Part shown: positions 33,923-41,527 of the stretch, one piece after another
Layout of the letters: each line of letters begins with the position of its first letter
How positions within the stretch are numbered: the stretch's first letter is position 1
Assembly: GCF_019049325.1 (NCBI RefSeq)
Contig: NZ_JAGMUO010000101.1
Span: 63,403-127,402 of the forward strand
Direction: 5' to 3'
Origin: Streptomyces sp. AC512_CC834
GTDB lineage: Bacteria; Actinomycetota; Actinomycetes; Streptomycetales; Streptomycetaceae
DNA: 64,000 nucleotides
Position numbers and translations under genes: made by a program
Notes under the pieces: generated by a model
Seen by the model: the letters and a program-made list of their open reading frames with translations, nothing else
Databases searched by the model: none
Told to the model about the DNA's origin: nothing

Positions 33923-34551
33923 CGCCAGAAGAGTCGGCGGCGCAGCCGGGCGCCGGGCAGAACCGTACGGGCCGCTTCGGTGATGTCGGAGAAGGGCATG
34001 TCGGCCGGTCGGGTCCGGGCGGTCATCGAGGTGGGGCGGGGCACTCTTCGGCCCCCGTTCTTGAGCCACCCGGTCGCGGCGTTCAGGGGGGCGGCGGTCG
34101 CGCCGAGCACGTGGTCCGTGGCGGTCTGTGGCCGGAAGAGGCCTACGACGACCAGCGTGCCGCCGGGAGCCAGGTGCCTGCGGAAGGCGTCGAGGGCTTC
34201 GGTGAACGGCAGATGGTGGAGGGTGGCGACGCAGGTGATGACGTCGTGAGGTCCGGCGGGGAGCCCTGTCAGGGCGTCCCCCACGGTGAAGGATGCCGCC
34301 GCCTCCTCGGAGGTCAGCGCGCGCGCCCGTGAGGTGATCACGGGGTCGGAGTCGACGCCGTGGACCTCGTCGGCGCGGGTGGCGAGGAGCCGGGCCAGGT
34401 CGCCGCTGCCGGAACCGACGTCCAGTGCGCTGCCGAACCGGTGGGGGAGTTGCCGCAGGATCCAGGGGTGGTAGTGGGCGTTGTGGTCCCAGGGGTGAGC
34501 GGCGTTGAACCGGTCGAGCGCCTGGAGGAGCCGAGGCGGCAGGGACGTCAT
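33895..34551 (-). CDS. class I SAM-dependent methyltransferase
   Basis: A 218-residue soluble methyltransferase of the Methyltransf_11/25 type. Motif I ALDVGSGSGDLARLL (about 42-56), acidic post-I GVDSDP (about 64-69), VGDALTGLP, and motif IV DVITCVATLHHLPF (about 101-115) are all clear. The N-terminus FNAAHPWDHNAHYHPW is shared with small-molecule methyltransferases of actinobacteria. The acceptor is unknown. Start is ATG 34551; no strong ribosome site is visible. Its 3-prime end overlaps the DUF397 gene on the other strand. Confidence 0.86.
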   Translation of the reverse strand: MTSLPPRLLQALDRFNAAHPWDHNAHYHPWILRQLPHRFGSALDVGSGSGDLARLLATRADEVHGVDSDPVITSRARALTSEEAAASFTVGDALTGLPAGPHDVITCVATLHHLPFTEALDAFRRHLAPGGTLVVVGLFRPQTATDHVLGATAAPLNAATGWLKNGGRRVPRPTSMTARTRPADMPFSDITEAARTVLPGARLRRRLFWRYTLTWSRP

Positions 34552-34649
34552 GTGACTACTTTGACACCGTGAACACGCGTGCCCCCACTGTCCTCAAGCC
34601 GCTCCTTTGAGCGCCCAGATGACAGTTGTCCGCCGACTGCTCACGCCTT

Positions 34650-35213
34650 TCAGTACGGCCCGCGCCCGCGTCCTGGTCGGGACGGAGGCGGCTGCGGGGC
34701 AGGCGGCGGTTTGCGCAGGAGCGCGGCCGGACGGGGCGTCGTGGTCGGCCGGTGACGGCGTGGAAGTGCCAGCTCGGTCGGGGTGCCCGGCGTCGACAGG
34801 ACCAGGGTCCGCCCGTCGCGCAGCACTACAGCGTCCTCGTGCCGGTCCACCTCCCACATGAGATCCGTCGGGACATCGAGAAGCCGGTTGTACGCGAACA
34901 CGAGGACCTGGCGCTCGGTCAGGACGACGAAGCAGCCGTGAAGCAGGCGCCGGCCCACTGAAGAGCGGGGGTGGCGGACCGGCAGTACCGCCATCACCTT
35001 CTCGCCCTCGGCAAGCAAGCCCTGCACCCGTTCAGGCCTCTTCCACGAGAGCCCGCTGCACTGCCCCGTCCACAACGCCGCGATCGCGACCGCGTACACG
35101 AGAAGGACACCGGAGGCATCGGCGCCGTGGACGAACAACGCGGCGAGCAGCGGCAGGCCTGCCCACGGCACCGCCAGGAGCGCCAGTCGCCCGGTGCCCT
35201 GCCGTGTGGTCAT
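34650..35213 (-). CDS. small membrane protein of unknown function
   Basis: A 187-residue protein with two predicted N-terminal helices (about 10-28 and 32-50), then a soluble beta-rich region (about 60-145) including HGCFVVLTERQVLVFAYNRLLDVP and AVVLRDGRTLVLSTPG, which resembles a bacterial PH-like fold, and a Pro/Arg-rich tail (about 150-187). The fold call is tentative. Start is ATG 35213; GTG 35222 in the same frame is possible. No operon partner is evident. Confidence 0.6.
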   Translation of the reverse strand: MTTRQGTGRLALLAVPWAGLPLLAALFVHGADASGVLLVYAVAIAALWTGQCSGLSWKRPERVQGLLAEGEKVMAVLPVRHPRSSVGRRLLHGCFVVLTERQVLVFAYNRLLDVPTDLMWEVDRHEDAVVLRDGRTLVLSTPGTPTELALPRRHRPTTTPRPAALLRKPPPAPQPPPSRPGRGRGPY

Positions 35214-35531
35214 GCCGACCACGGTAGCGAGGAGAGCTGCCGACGGCTTCGCCGATTTCCCTCATCCGCGTGCGGCCTGCGTGCAGCCAGGGGCGGTGCC
35301 CACGGCGCGCTCACGAGGGTGGGTGACACCGGCGTGACCGGTTTGGGTGATCCGCCGGAGGGTTAGGTGATTTTTTGACCGGGTTCATGACTTTTGAGGT
35401 TGGTGGCGTGTGAACAGGGCCACGTTGTCGGTGCCGGGGCGCCTGTCTTCGCGCGGACTGGGTAGGGGCTGCCGTAACCCGCCAAAAGCGTGCTCGACAG
35501 AGCTCGACCAAAGCTCACAAAGGAGACCCCC
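35214..35531. other. intergenic region upstream of the malQ pair
   Basis: A 318-bp divergent spacer. The part at about 35362-35410 is AT-rich for this genome and includes TTTTTTGACC (35371-35380), a possible -35 element, but no convincing -10 at the right distance. I find no ORF. Confidence 0.45.
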
Positions 35532-35843
35532 GTGGCTGCACTGGCACCGCTTCTGCTCCCGGCCCCGTCCAAACCCGTGGCGGAGCCGTCCACACCCTGG
35601 GCGGAGCCCTCCGCCGCCTCCGAGACCCCGCACTACTGCGTCTTCGGCGCGACCGGGAGCTGCGCCGAGGCCCCGCTGACCAGCGAACCGCCGCTGCCCG
35701 ACGCCGAGCCCCTCACCAGCGAGTCGCCGTTCGCCGACGCCGTACCGCTGACCAGCGAGTCCTCGCCCGAGCTCACGGCGGACGTGCCGGAGCAGGGTGG
35801 CCCCTCCTTCGCCGTCCCCGTCCCGGAACCCACGAGGTCGTAG
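35532..35843 (+). CDS. small PLTSE-repeat protein upstream of malQ
   Basis: A 103-residue protein I do not recognise. It is Pro/Ser/Glu-rich, with four imperfect repeats around APLTSEPPLPDAE, EPLTSESPFADAV and VPLTSESS, and two Cys in HYCVFGATGSC. A short hydrophobic start (AALAPLLLPAP) is too weak for a signal peptide. The gene call rests on an excellent ribosome site (AAAGGAGACCCCC before GTG 35532), G/C third positions and a nine-base gap to malQ, so both are likely in one transcript. Function is unknown. Confidence 0.68.
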   Translation: MAALAPLLLPAPSKPVAEPSTPWAEPSAASETPHYCVFGATGSCAEAPLTSEPPLPDAEPLTSESPFADAVPLTSESSPELTADVPEQGGPSFAVPVPEPTRS

Positions 35844-35852
35844 AGGTCACAG

Positions 35853-38003
35853 ATGCCAGCAGCCCGGCCGGCCGAGCCACCCACCGAGGACCTTCCCGAA
35901 GGCCTTCCCGAGGATCTGACCAGGCTCGCCGCCCTGCATGGCGTCGCCACCTCCCACCGACCGTCCCCGGACCGCACCGTCCCGGCCTCGGCCACCGCCG
36001 TCACCCTCGCGCTGGCCGCCCTCGGCGTGGACACGAGCACGCCCGGCGCCGTACGGGCCGCGCTCACCGCCCGTGAGGGCGAGCTGCGCGCACGGCTGCT
36101 GCCGCCCACCGTCGTCGGCCGGAGCGACGGCGGCACCCCGCCCGCCCTGGCCGCCCTGCCCGAGGGCACCCGGCTGCGCGTCGACACCGAGCAGGGCGAG
36201 ACCCGCACCGACGCGAGGCGGCTCCCGCCCGGAGTCCACCGCCTGAGCGCCACCGCGCCGGACGGCCGGACCGCCGAGGCCCACCTGATCGTCGCGCCCG
36301 CCCGGCTGCCCACCCCCGCCACCCGCTCCTACGGGCTCCTCGTCCAGCTCTACTCCCTCCTCTCCCGCCGCTCCTGGGGCATGGGCGACCTCGGCGACCT
36401 CGGCGAACTGGCCGCCTGGGCCGGACGCGCCCTCGGCGCCGGATTCGTACAGGTCAACCCGCTGCACGCGGCCGTGCCCGGCGCCCCCACCGACCCGTCC
36501 CCCTACCGCCCCTCCTCGCGCCGCTTCCCCGACCCCGTGCACCTGCGGATCGAGGACGTGCCCGAGTTCGCGTACGTCACCGACCACGAGCGCGCCCGGA
36601 CCCTGCGGGAACGGGCCGGGCGGCTGCGCGAGGGCGTGCTGGACAAGGACGCCCTCATCGACCGGGACGCCGTGTGGGAGCTGAAGCGCGACGCCCTGGA
36701 ACTGCTCCACGAGATCCCCCTCGGCCCCGGCCGCCGCGCCGCCTACTGCGACTACCTCGCCGACCAGGGCACCGCCCTCGAGGACCACGCCACCTGGTGC
36801 GCCCTCGCCGAGATCCACGGCTCCGACTGGCACCGGTGGCCGGAGGGGTTGCGCGACCCCCGTTCGGCCGAGACCGACCGGGCCCGCACCGAGCTGATGG
36901 ACCGCGTCGACTTCCACGCCCGCCTCACCTGGCTCACCGACACCCAGCTCACCGCCGTCCAGCACACCGCCCGCGAGGCGGGCATGCCGGTCGGGATCGT
37001 CCACGACCTCGCCGTCGGCGTGCACCCGCGGGGCGCCGACTCCTGGGCCCAGCAGGAGTACTTCGCCGCCGGCATGTCGGTGGGCGCACCGCCGGACGCG
37101 TTCAACTCACGCGGCCAGGACTGGGGCCTGCCGCCCTGGCGCCCCGACCGCCTTGCCGACTGCGGCTACGCACCCTTCCGGCGCCTGCTGCGAGGCCTGT
37201 TCCGGCACGCCGGAGCCCTGCGCATCGACCACGTCATGGGCCTGTTCCGGCTCTGGTGGGTCCCCGAGGGCCACCCGCCCACCGAGGGCACCTACGTCCA
37301 CTACGACGCCGAGGCCATGCTCGCCGTCCTCGTCCTGGAGGCCGCCCGGGCCGGCGCCCTGGTCATCGGCGAGGACCTGGGCACCGTGGAGCCCGGGGTG
37401 CGCGAGACGCTGCGCGAACGCGGGGTGCTCGGTACCTCGGTGCTGTGGTTCGAACGGGACTGGACCGGCGACGGCCGCCCCCTGCCGCCCGAGCGGTGGC
37501 GCGCCGACTGCCTGGCCACCGCCACCACCCACGACCTGCCGTCCACCGCTGCCCGCCTCACCGGCGAACACGTCGAACTCCGCGACCGGCTCGGGCTGCT
37601 CAGCCGCCCGCTGGAGGAGGAACGCGCCGAGGCGTCCGCGGACACGGCCCAGTGGCTGGACGTACTGGCCCGGCTCGGGCTGCTGCACGGCACCGGCGGC
37701 GACACCGGAACGCCCGCCGAGGAGGCGGAGATCCAGGCCGTGCACCGCTTCCTGCTGCGCACCCCCGCCCGCATGGTCGGCATCTGGCTCCCGGACGCCG
37801 TCGGCGACCGCCGCCCGCAGAACCTGCCCGGCACCTGGGACCAGTACCCGAACTGGCGGCTGCCCGTCGCCGACGCCGAGGGCCGCCCGGTCACCCTGGA
37901 GGAACTGGCCGCCTCGCCCCGCCTGCACGCCCTGATCGACGTCGTACGGGAACGCGGCGGCGACTGGAACAGCCTGGGCGGGACGGCTGAGCGGGACGGC
38001 TGA
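35853..38003 (+). CDS. malQ: 4-alpha-glucanotransferase (amylomaltase)
   Basis: A 716-residue cytoplasmic GH77 enzyme that transfers alpha-1,4-glucan segments between maltooligosaccharides, serving maltose and glycogen metabolism. Catalytic motifs: nucleophile Asp459 in LRIDHVMGLFRLWWVPEG, acid/base Glu in IGEDLGTVEPGVRE (about 509-522), and the stabilising Asp in TTHDLPST (about 562-569). Length is as in long actinobacterial and E. coli MalQ, with an extra N-terminal beta domain (about 1-150). Start is ATG 35853 with GAGGTCACAG upstream. Its last codons and stop lie in a 13-bp tandem repeat, so the C-terminal LGGTAERDG may be strain-variable. Confidence 0.95.
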   Translation: MPAARPAEPPTEDLPEGLPEDLTRLAALHGVATSHRPSPDRTVPASATAVTLALAALGVDTSTPGAVRAALTAREGELRARLLPPTVVGRSDGGTPPALAALPEGTRLRVDTEQGETRTDARRLPPGVHRLSATAPDGRTAEAHLIVAPARLPTPATRSYGLLVQLYSLLSRRSWGMGDLGDLGELAAWAGRALGAGFVQVNPLHAAVPGAPTDPSPYRPSSRRFPDPVHLRIEDVPEFAYVTDHERARTLRERAGRLREGVLDKDALIDRDAVWELKRDALELLHEIPLGPGRRAAYCDYLADQGTALEDHATWCALAEIHGSDWHRWPEGLRDPRSAETDRARTELMDRVDFHARLTWLTDTQLTAVQHTAREAGMPVGIVHDLAVGVHPRGADSWAQQEYFAAGMSVGAPPDAFNSRGQDWGLPPWRPDRLADCGYAPFRRLLRGLFRHAGALRIDHVMGLFRLWWVPEGHPPTEGTYVHYDAEAMLAVLVLEAARAGALVIGEDLGTVEPGVRETLRERGVLGTSVLWFERDWTGDGRPLPPERWRADCLATATTHDLPSTAARLTGEHVELRDRLGLLSRPLEEERAEASADTAQWLDVLARLGLLHGTGGDTGTPAEEAEIQAVHRFLLRTPARMVGIWLPDAVGDRRPQNLPGTWDQYPNWRLPVADAEGRPVTLEELAASPRLHALIDVVRERGGDWNSLGGTAERDG

Positions 38004-38026
38004 GCGGGACGGCTGAGCGGGACGGG
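37980..38026. repeat. 13-bp tandem repeat across the malQ stop
   Basis: GGGACGGCTGAGC repeats at 37980, 37993 and 38006, with a partial fourth copy. Because 13 is not a multiple of three, each added or lost copy would shift the frame, yet TGA occurs inside the unit, so the gene always stops soon. Confidence 0.85.
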
Positions 38027-38117
38027 ATGGTCGAGAGGGATGGCCGAGAGGTGCCCGCGGGCCCCGTACGGGCACCCCGCGCGCGCGGCCGCCGCGGGCG
38101 TTCGCTAACTTTGCACC

Positions 38118-38411
38118 GTGGACAAGAAGAACGCCCTGCGCGCCGGCGCCCTGGCAGCCGGTACGACGCTGATGATGCTGCTCATGTCGTCCCCCGCGCT
38201 CGCGCTGACCCGCGACGACGGCGACGACCCCGGCACCGGCCTGAGCGTCGTCGAGACGCTGGGCCTCTACGTCCTGACCCCGGTCGCGCTGTTCGCGATC
38301 ATCGCGGGACTGATCATGGTCCTGGACAAGTCCCACCCGGAGCACCGGGTGACGACCCCCGGCGCCAAGGCCAAGACCAAGGCCAAGGTCAAGGCCGGCG
38401 CGAAGGCCTGA
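38118..38411 (+). CDS. small secreted/membrane protein
   Basis: A 97-residue protein with a signal-like helix (about 8-30, ending SSPALALT), a second helix (about 46-68, LGLYVLTPVALFAIIAGLIMVL) and a Lys/Ala tail (TPGAKAKTKAKVKAGAKA) on the inner side. It is typical of small Streptomyces membrane proteins of unknown role. Start is GTG 38118; there is no Shine-Dalgarno, but CTAACTTTGCACC precedes it, so a TAACTT -10 element would start the RNA at about the GTG, which suggests leaderless translation. Confidence 0.78.
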   Translation: MDKKNALRAGALAAGTTLMMLLMSSPALALTRDDGDDPGTGLSVVETLGLYVLTPVALFAIIAGLIMVLDKSHPEHRVTTPGAKAKTKAKVKAGAKA

Positions 38412-38432
38412 CCGCCCGCTTCAGCCTCACCG

Positions 38433-38492
38433 AGGGCGCCGCCCCCACCGCACGTACGCGCGTCAGCCGTACGCGGACGGGGACGGCGCCCT
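38433..38492. terminator. extended stem-loop between convergent genes
   Basis: AGGGCGCCG (38433-38441) pairs with CGGCGCCCT (38484-38492), with CGTACG-type pairing inside. It lies between the small membrane protein and the convergent TetR gene and may terminate both. Confidence 0.5.
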
Positions 38493-38507
38493 TCGGTGTC
38501 TGCGCGG

Positions 38508-39107
38508 TCAGGGGCTCGGTGCCGTCAGATAGCGCTGGACCGTGGGCGCCAGCCAGGCCACGACCTCCTCGCGGTGGAGCGCCGCGGCCTGCGGGAACCG
38601 CAGCACGTACCGGGTGAGTGCCACGCCGAGCACCTGCGTCGCGACGAGCGCGGCCCGCGCCGGGGCCTGCTCGGGATCCGGGCACACCCGCCGGGCGACC
38701 GGCAGCAACTGGTCGCGGAAGATGCCCTGCATGCGCTCGGCCCCGGCCTGGTTGGTGACCCCGACCCGGAGCAGCGCGGTGAGCACCTCGTTCTCCTCCC
38801 ACATGGCGAGGAAGTGGGTCACCAGGACCCGCCCGACCTCCTCGCGCGGCCCCGCGGCCAGGTCGGGCAGGGCGAGGTCGACGGTGACGGCCGCCGCGAA
38901 CAGGCCCTCCTTGTTGCCGTAGTACCGCATCACCATCGACGGGTCGATGCTCGCGTCCCGGGCGACGGCGCGGATGGTGGCCCGCTCGTATCCGTCGGCG
39001 GCGAAGCGCTCGCGGGCCGCGTCGAGGATCGCGGCGCGGGTGGTGTCGGAGCGGCGGGCGGGCGGCTCGTTGTCATCGGTCCTGCCGTGAAGCGCTGTAC
39101 GGGGCAT
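38508..39107 (-). CDS. TetR-family repressor
   Basis: A 199-residue regulator. HTH region about 19-65: RAAILDAARERFAADGYERATIRAVARDASIDPSMVMRYYGNKEGLF is characteristic of the family, followed by a ligand domain with C-terminal helices including a TetR_C_17-like segment (LLRVGVTNQAGAERMQGIF). It is divergent from the FAD monooxygenase and very likely represses it. Start is ATG 39107; no ribosome site, so it may be leaderless or start a little upstream at GTG 39113. Operator-like CAACA-type palindromes lie just upstream. Confidence 0.9.
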   Translation of the reverse strand: MPRTALHGRTDDNEPPARRSDTTRAAILDAARERFAADGYERATIRAVARDASIDPSMVMRYYGNKEGLFAAAVTVDLALPDLAAGPREEVGRVLVTHFLAMWEENEVLTALLRVGVTNQAGAERMQGIFRDQLLPVARRVCPDPEQAPARAALVATQVLGVALTRYVLRFPQAAALHREEVVAWLAPTVQRYLTAPSP

Positions 39108-39137
39108 GCCCACAAGCGTAGGCCAACACGCGTAGGC

Positions 39138-39202
39138 CAACAAGTGTTGACGTCGAGTCCGGCCGCCCCTACGGTGACAACAAGCGTTGGCAAACAAATG
39201 TT
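39138..39202. promoter_or_regulatory. three TetR operator candidates
   Basis: CAACAAGTGTTG (39138-39149) is a perfect interrupted palindrome; CAACAAGCGTTG (39178-39189) has one mismatch; AACAAATGTT (39193-39202) is a shorter perfect version. All lie between the divergent TetR and monooxygenase genes. Confidence 0.6.
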
Positions 39203-39213
39203 GGCCAACGGGC

Positions 39214-39304
39214 GCAGGCAAGCAGGCACAGGCAAGAAGGCGCAGACAAGTAGACGCAGACAAGTAGACGCAGACAAGTAGACGTAGGCAAGCAGGCGTA
39301 GGCA
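39214..39304. repeat. 14-bp tandem repeat before monooxygenase start
   Basis: Six and a half units at 14-bp steps from 39214; the central three (39242-39283) are identical GCAGACAAGTAGAC, flanking ones vary to GCAGGCAAGCAGGC. It ends 20 bp before the ATG, so it is in the leader or promoter of the monooxygenase. Confidence 0.88.
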
Positions 39305-39324
39305 GCACCGCAAGGAGGCCCCCC

Positions 39325-40830
39325 ATGAACGGAACCCGGCACGTGTCCCCCCGCTCCGTGATCGTCGTCGGTTCGGGCCCCACCGGCCTGCTCCTGGCCG
39401 GTGACCTCGCCACCGCCGGCATCCCCGTCACCCTCGTCGAGAAGCGCCCGCACCGGATCAGCAACCTCTCCCGCGCCTTCGTGCTGCACGCCCGCACCCT
39501 CGAGCAACTCGACGCCCGCGCCCTCGCGGACGGCCTGGAGGCCGTGGGCAGGCCCCTGGACCGCCTCCGCCTCTTCGGCAGCCTCACCGTCGACCTCGCC
39601 ACCCTGCCCTCCCGGTTCCGGCACCTCCTCGTCCTGCCGCAGTACGAGGTCGAGAAGGTGCTGGAGCGGCGGGCGGTGGAGGCCGGGGTGGAGTTCCGGT
39701 ACGAGACCGAGACGACCGGGGTGCGCCAGGACATCGAGAAGGACTCGACGGAGGGCGGCGTCACCGTCGAGGTCCGCGGCCCGGACGGGGAGCCGCAGAC
39801 ACTGCGCGCGGCGTACGTCGTCGGCGCCGACGGCATGCGCAGCACCGTGCGCGACGCGATCGGCCTGCCGTTTCCCGGGCACTCGGTCATCCGTTCCGTC
39901 GTCCTCGCCGACGTGCGCCTCGCCGAGGAGCCGGAGACGCTGCTGACCGTCAACGCCGTCGGGGACGCCTTCGCCTTCCTCGCACCGTTCGGCGACGAGT
40001 ACTACCGCGTGATCGGCTGGCACCGCGGGCGGAACGTCCCCGACAGCGAGCCCCTCGGCCTCGAGGAGGTCAAGGAGATCACCCGTCTCGCCCTGGGCCG
40101 GGACTTCGGGATGCACGACGCCCGCTGGATGTCGCGGTTCCACAGCGACGAGCGGCAGGCGCCCGCCTACCGCGTGGGCCGCGTCTTCCTCGCAGGCGAC
40201 GCGGCGCACGTGCACACGCCGGCCGGCGCCCAGGGCATGAACACCGGCCTCCAGGACGCGGCGAACCTGAGCTGGAAACTGGCGGCCGTGCTGCACGGGC
40301 ACGCCGGGCCCGAACTGCTGGACACCTACCAGACGGAGCGGCACCCCGTGGGCCGGTCGGTGCTGCGCAGCAGTGGCGGCATCGTCCGCCTCGCCATGGC
40401 CAAGCGCCCCTGGACGCTGGCGCTGCGGGCGGCCGTCACCACCGTCCTCGACCACCTGGGCCCGGCCCGTCGCCGGGCGGCCGGCCACATCACCGGCGTC
40501 GGCCTCCGCTACCCGGCCCCCCGCGGGGCCCACCGGCTGACCGGCACCCGCGTGCCCGACGTGGCCCTCGCGGGCGGCGGGCGGCTTCACGAGGCACTGC
40601 GCGGCGGACGGTTCGTGCTCATCGCCCCAGGAGCAGCCCCTGGGGCAGCCTCAGAGGCAGCCCCAGAGACCGCCTCCGGGGGCCGGGAGCGGCTGGCCGT
40701 GGAGCGCTGGGCGAGCCGTCGCCGTACGACGGTGCTGGTGCGGCCCGACGGGTACGTGGCCTGGGCGGCGGACGACGCGAGTGCGGCGGAGACCGGGGCG
40801 GCGGTGGCCGCGCACGTGGGCCGAGCGTGA
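39325..40830 (+). CDS. FAD-dependent aromatic monooxygenase (group A)
   Basis: A 501-residue NAD(P)H/FAD hydroxylase. The dinucleotide motif GSGPTG is at about 16-21 (VIVVGSGPTGLLLAGDLA), the DG motif YVVGADGMRSTVR about 155-167, and the GD motif VFLAGDAAHVHTPAGAQGMN about 289-308, matching the PHBH/PheA/tetracycline- and rifampicin-modifying group. A thioredoxin-like C-terminal domain (about 390-500) is present, containing a Ala/Pro/Glu-rich repeat (APGAASEAAPETAS). The substrate is unknown; TetR control suggests a xenobiotic or aromatic compound. Start is ATG 39325 with AAGGAGG. It is convergent with marR, eight bases apart. Confidence 0.9.
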   Translation: MNGTRHVSPRSVIVVGSGPTGLLLAGDLATAGIPVTLVEKRPHRISNLSRAFVLHARTLEQLDARALADGLEAVGRPLDRLRLFGSLTVDLATLPSRFRHLLVLPQYEVEKVLERRAVEAGVEFRYETETTGVRQDIEKDSTEGGVTVEVRGPDGEPQTLRAAYVVGADGMRSTVRDAIGLPFPGHSVIRSVVLADVRLAEEPETLLTVNAVGDAFAFLAPFGDEYYRVIGWHRGRNVPDSEPLGLEEVKEITRLALGRDFGMHDARWMSRFHSDERQAPAYRVGRVFLAGDAAHVHTPAGAQGMNTGLQDAANLSWKLAAVLHGHAGPELLDTYQTERHPVGRSVLRSSGGIVRLAMAKRPWTLALRAAVTTVLDHLGPARRRAAGHITGVGLRYPAPRGAHRLTGTRVPDVALAGGGRLHEALRGGRFVLIAPGAAPGAASEAAPETASGGRERLAVERWASRRRTTVLVRPDGYVAWAADDASAAETGAAVAAHVGRA

Positions 40831-40838
40831 GCGGCCGT

Positions 40839-41360
40839 CTACTTCTCGGTGCCGGCGAGGAGGTCCCGCAGCAGGCCGGTCAGCCGACCGGCCCGCTCGG
40901 CGTCGAGGGAGGCCAGGGCCTGGGTCTGGACGTCGAGGCCCGCGCCGACCGCCTCGTCGATCAGCTCGAGACCCCGGTCGGTGAGGGTGACGTGAAGTGC
41001 CCGGCGGTCGTGCGGGTCGGGGGAGCGGCGCAGCAGTCCGGCCCGTTCGAGCTTGTCGAGGCGGCCGGTCATGCCGCCGGTGGTGAGCATCAGCGTGGCA
41101 GAGAGCTGCCGGGGGGAGAGCGTGTAGGGCTCCCCGGAGCGGCGCAGGGTGGCCAGGGCGTCGAACTCTCCGCGCGAGATGCCGAAGCGCGCGTACGCCT
41201 TCTCCATCCGGTCGCCCATCGCGCGCGCCAGCCGGAAAACCCGGCCGAACACCTCCATGGCGGCCGTGTCCAGGTCCGGCCGCACCACCGCCCACTGGTC
41301 GATGATCGCGTCGACGGGGTCCTTGTGCGGCTCGGACCGCTGCTCGGGGCGTTCAGTCAT
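40839..41360 (-). CDS. MarR-family regulator
   Basis: A 173-residue winged-helix regulator. An N-terminal helix carries WAVVRPDLDTAAMEVFGRVFRLA; the HTH (about 62-105) is GISRGEFDALATLRRSGEPYTLSPRQLSATLMLTTGGMTGRLDKLE and the wing DPHDRRALHVTLTD (about 116-130). Such proteins usually respond to aromatic ligands. It faces the monooxygenase across a convergent junction and is upstream of pepN on the same strand. Start is ATG 41360; its promoter region contains an AT-rich TAGCTTGACGGAAAC patch (41401-41415). Confidence 0.9.
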   Translation of the reverse strand: MTERPEQRSEPHKDPVDAIIDQWAVVRPDLDTAAMEVFGRVFRLARAMGDRMEKAYARFGISRGEFDALATLRRSGEPYTLSPRQLSATLMLTTGGMTGRLDKLERAGLLRRSPDPHDRRALHVTLTDRGLELIDEAVGAGLDVQTQALASLDAERAGRLTGLLRDLLAGTEK

Positions 41361-41470
41361 GGCACGAGTATCAAGTCCGTTCCGCTCGACCGCAAGAAAG
41401 TAGCTTGACGGAAACTGGCTTAGAAGTAACCTATCTACCTTTTCGCCGTCACCGTCGCCGTACGCCCGAA

Positions 41471-41503
41471 GGGGCGCCCGCCACCTGTCTGCGCGGGCGC
41501 CCC
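41471..41503 (-). terminator. terminator hairpin of pepN
   Basis: Perfect 11-bp stem GGGGCGCCCGC / GCGGGCGCCCC with an 11-base loop, 25 bp after the aminopeptidase stop. Confidence 0.78.
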
Positions 41504-41527
41504 CGGGGCGTACTCGTGAGGTGCGGG

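Noticed and set aside
35371..35404. Promoter with -35 TTGACC upstream of the malQ pair
   Set aside because: No acceptable -10 hexamer at 16-19 bp; kept only as a note in the intergenic entry.
38508..41360. TetR-monooxygenase-MarR as part of a secondary-metabolite cluster
   Set aside because: No synthase, transporter or tailoring genes surround it; neighbours are malQ and pepN.
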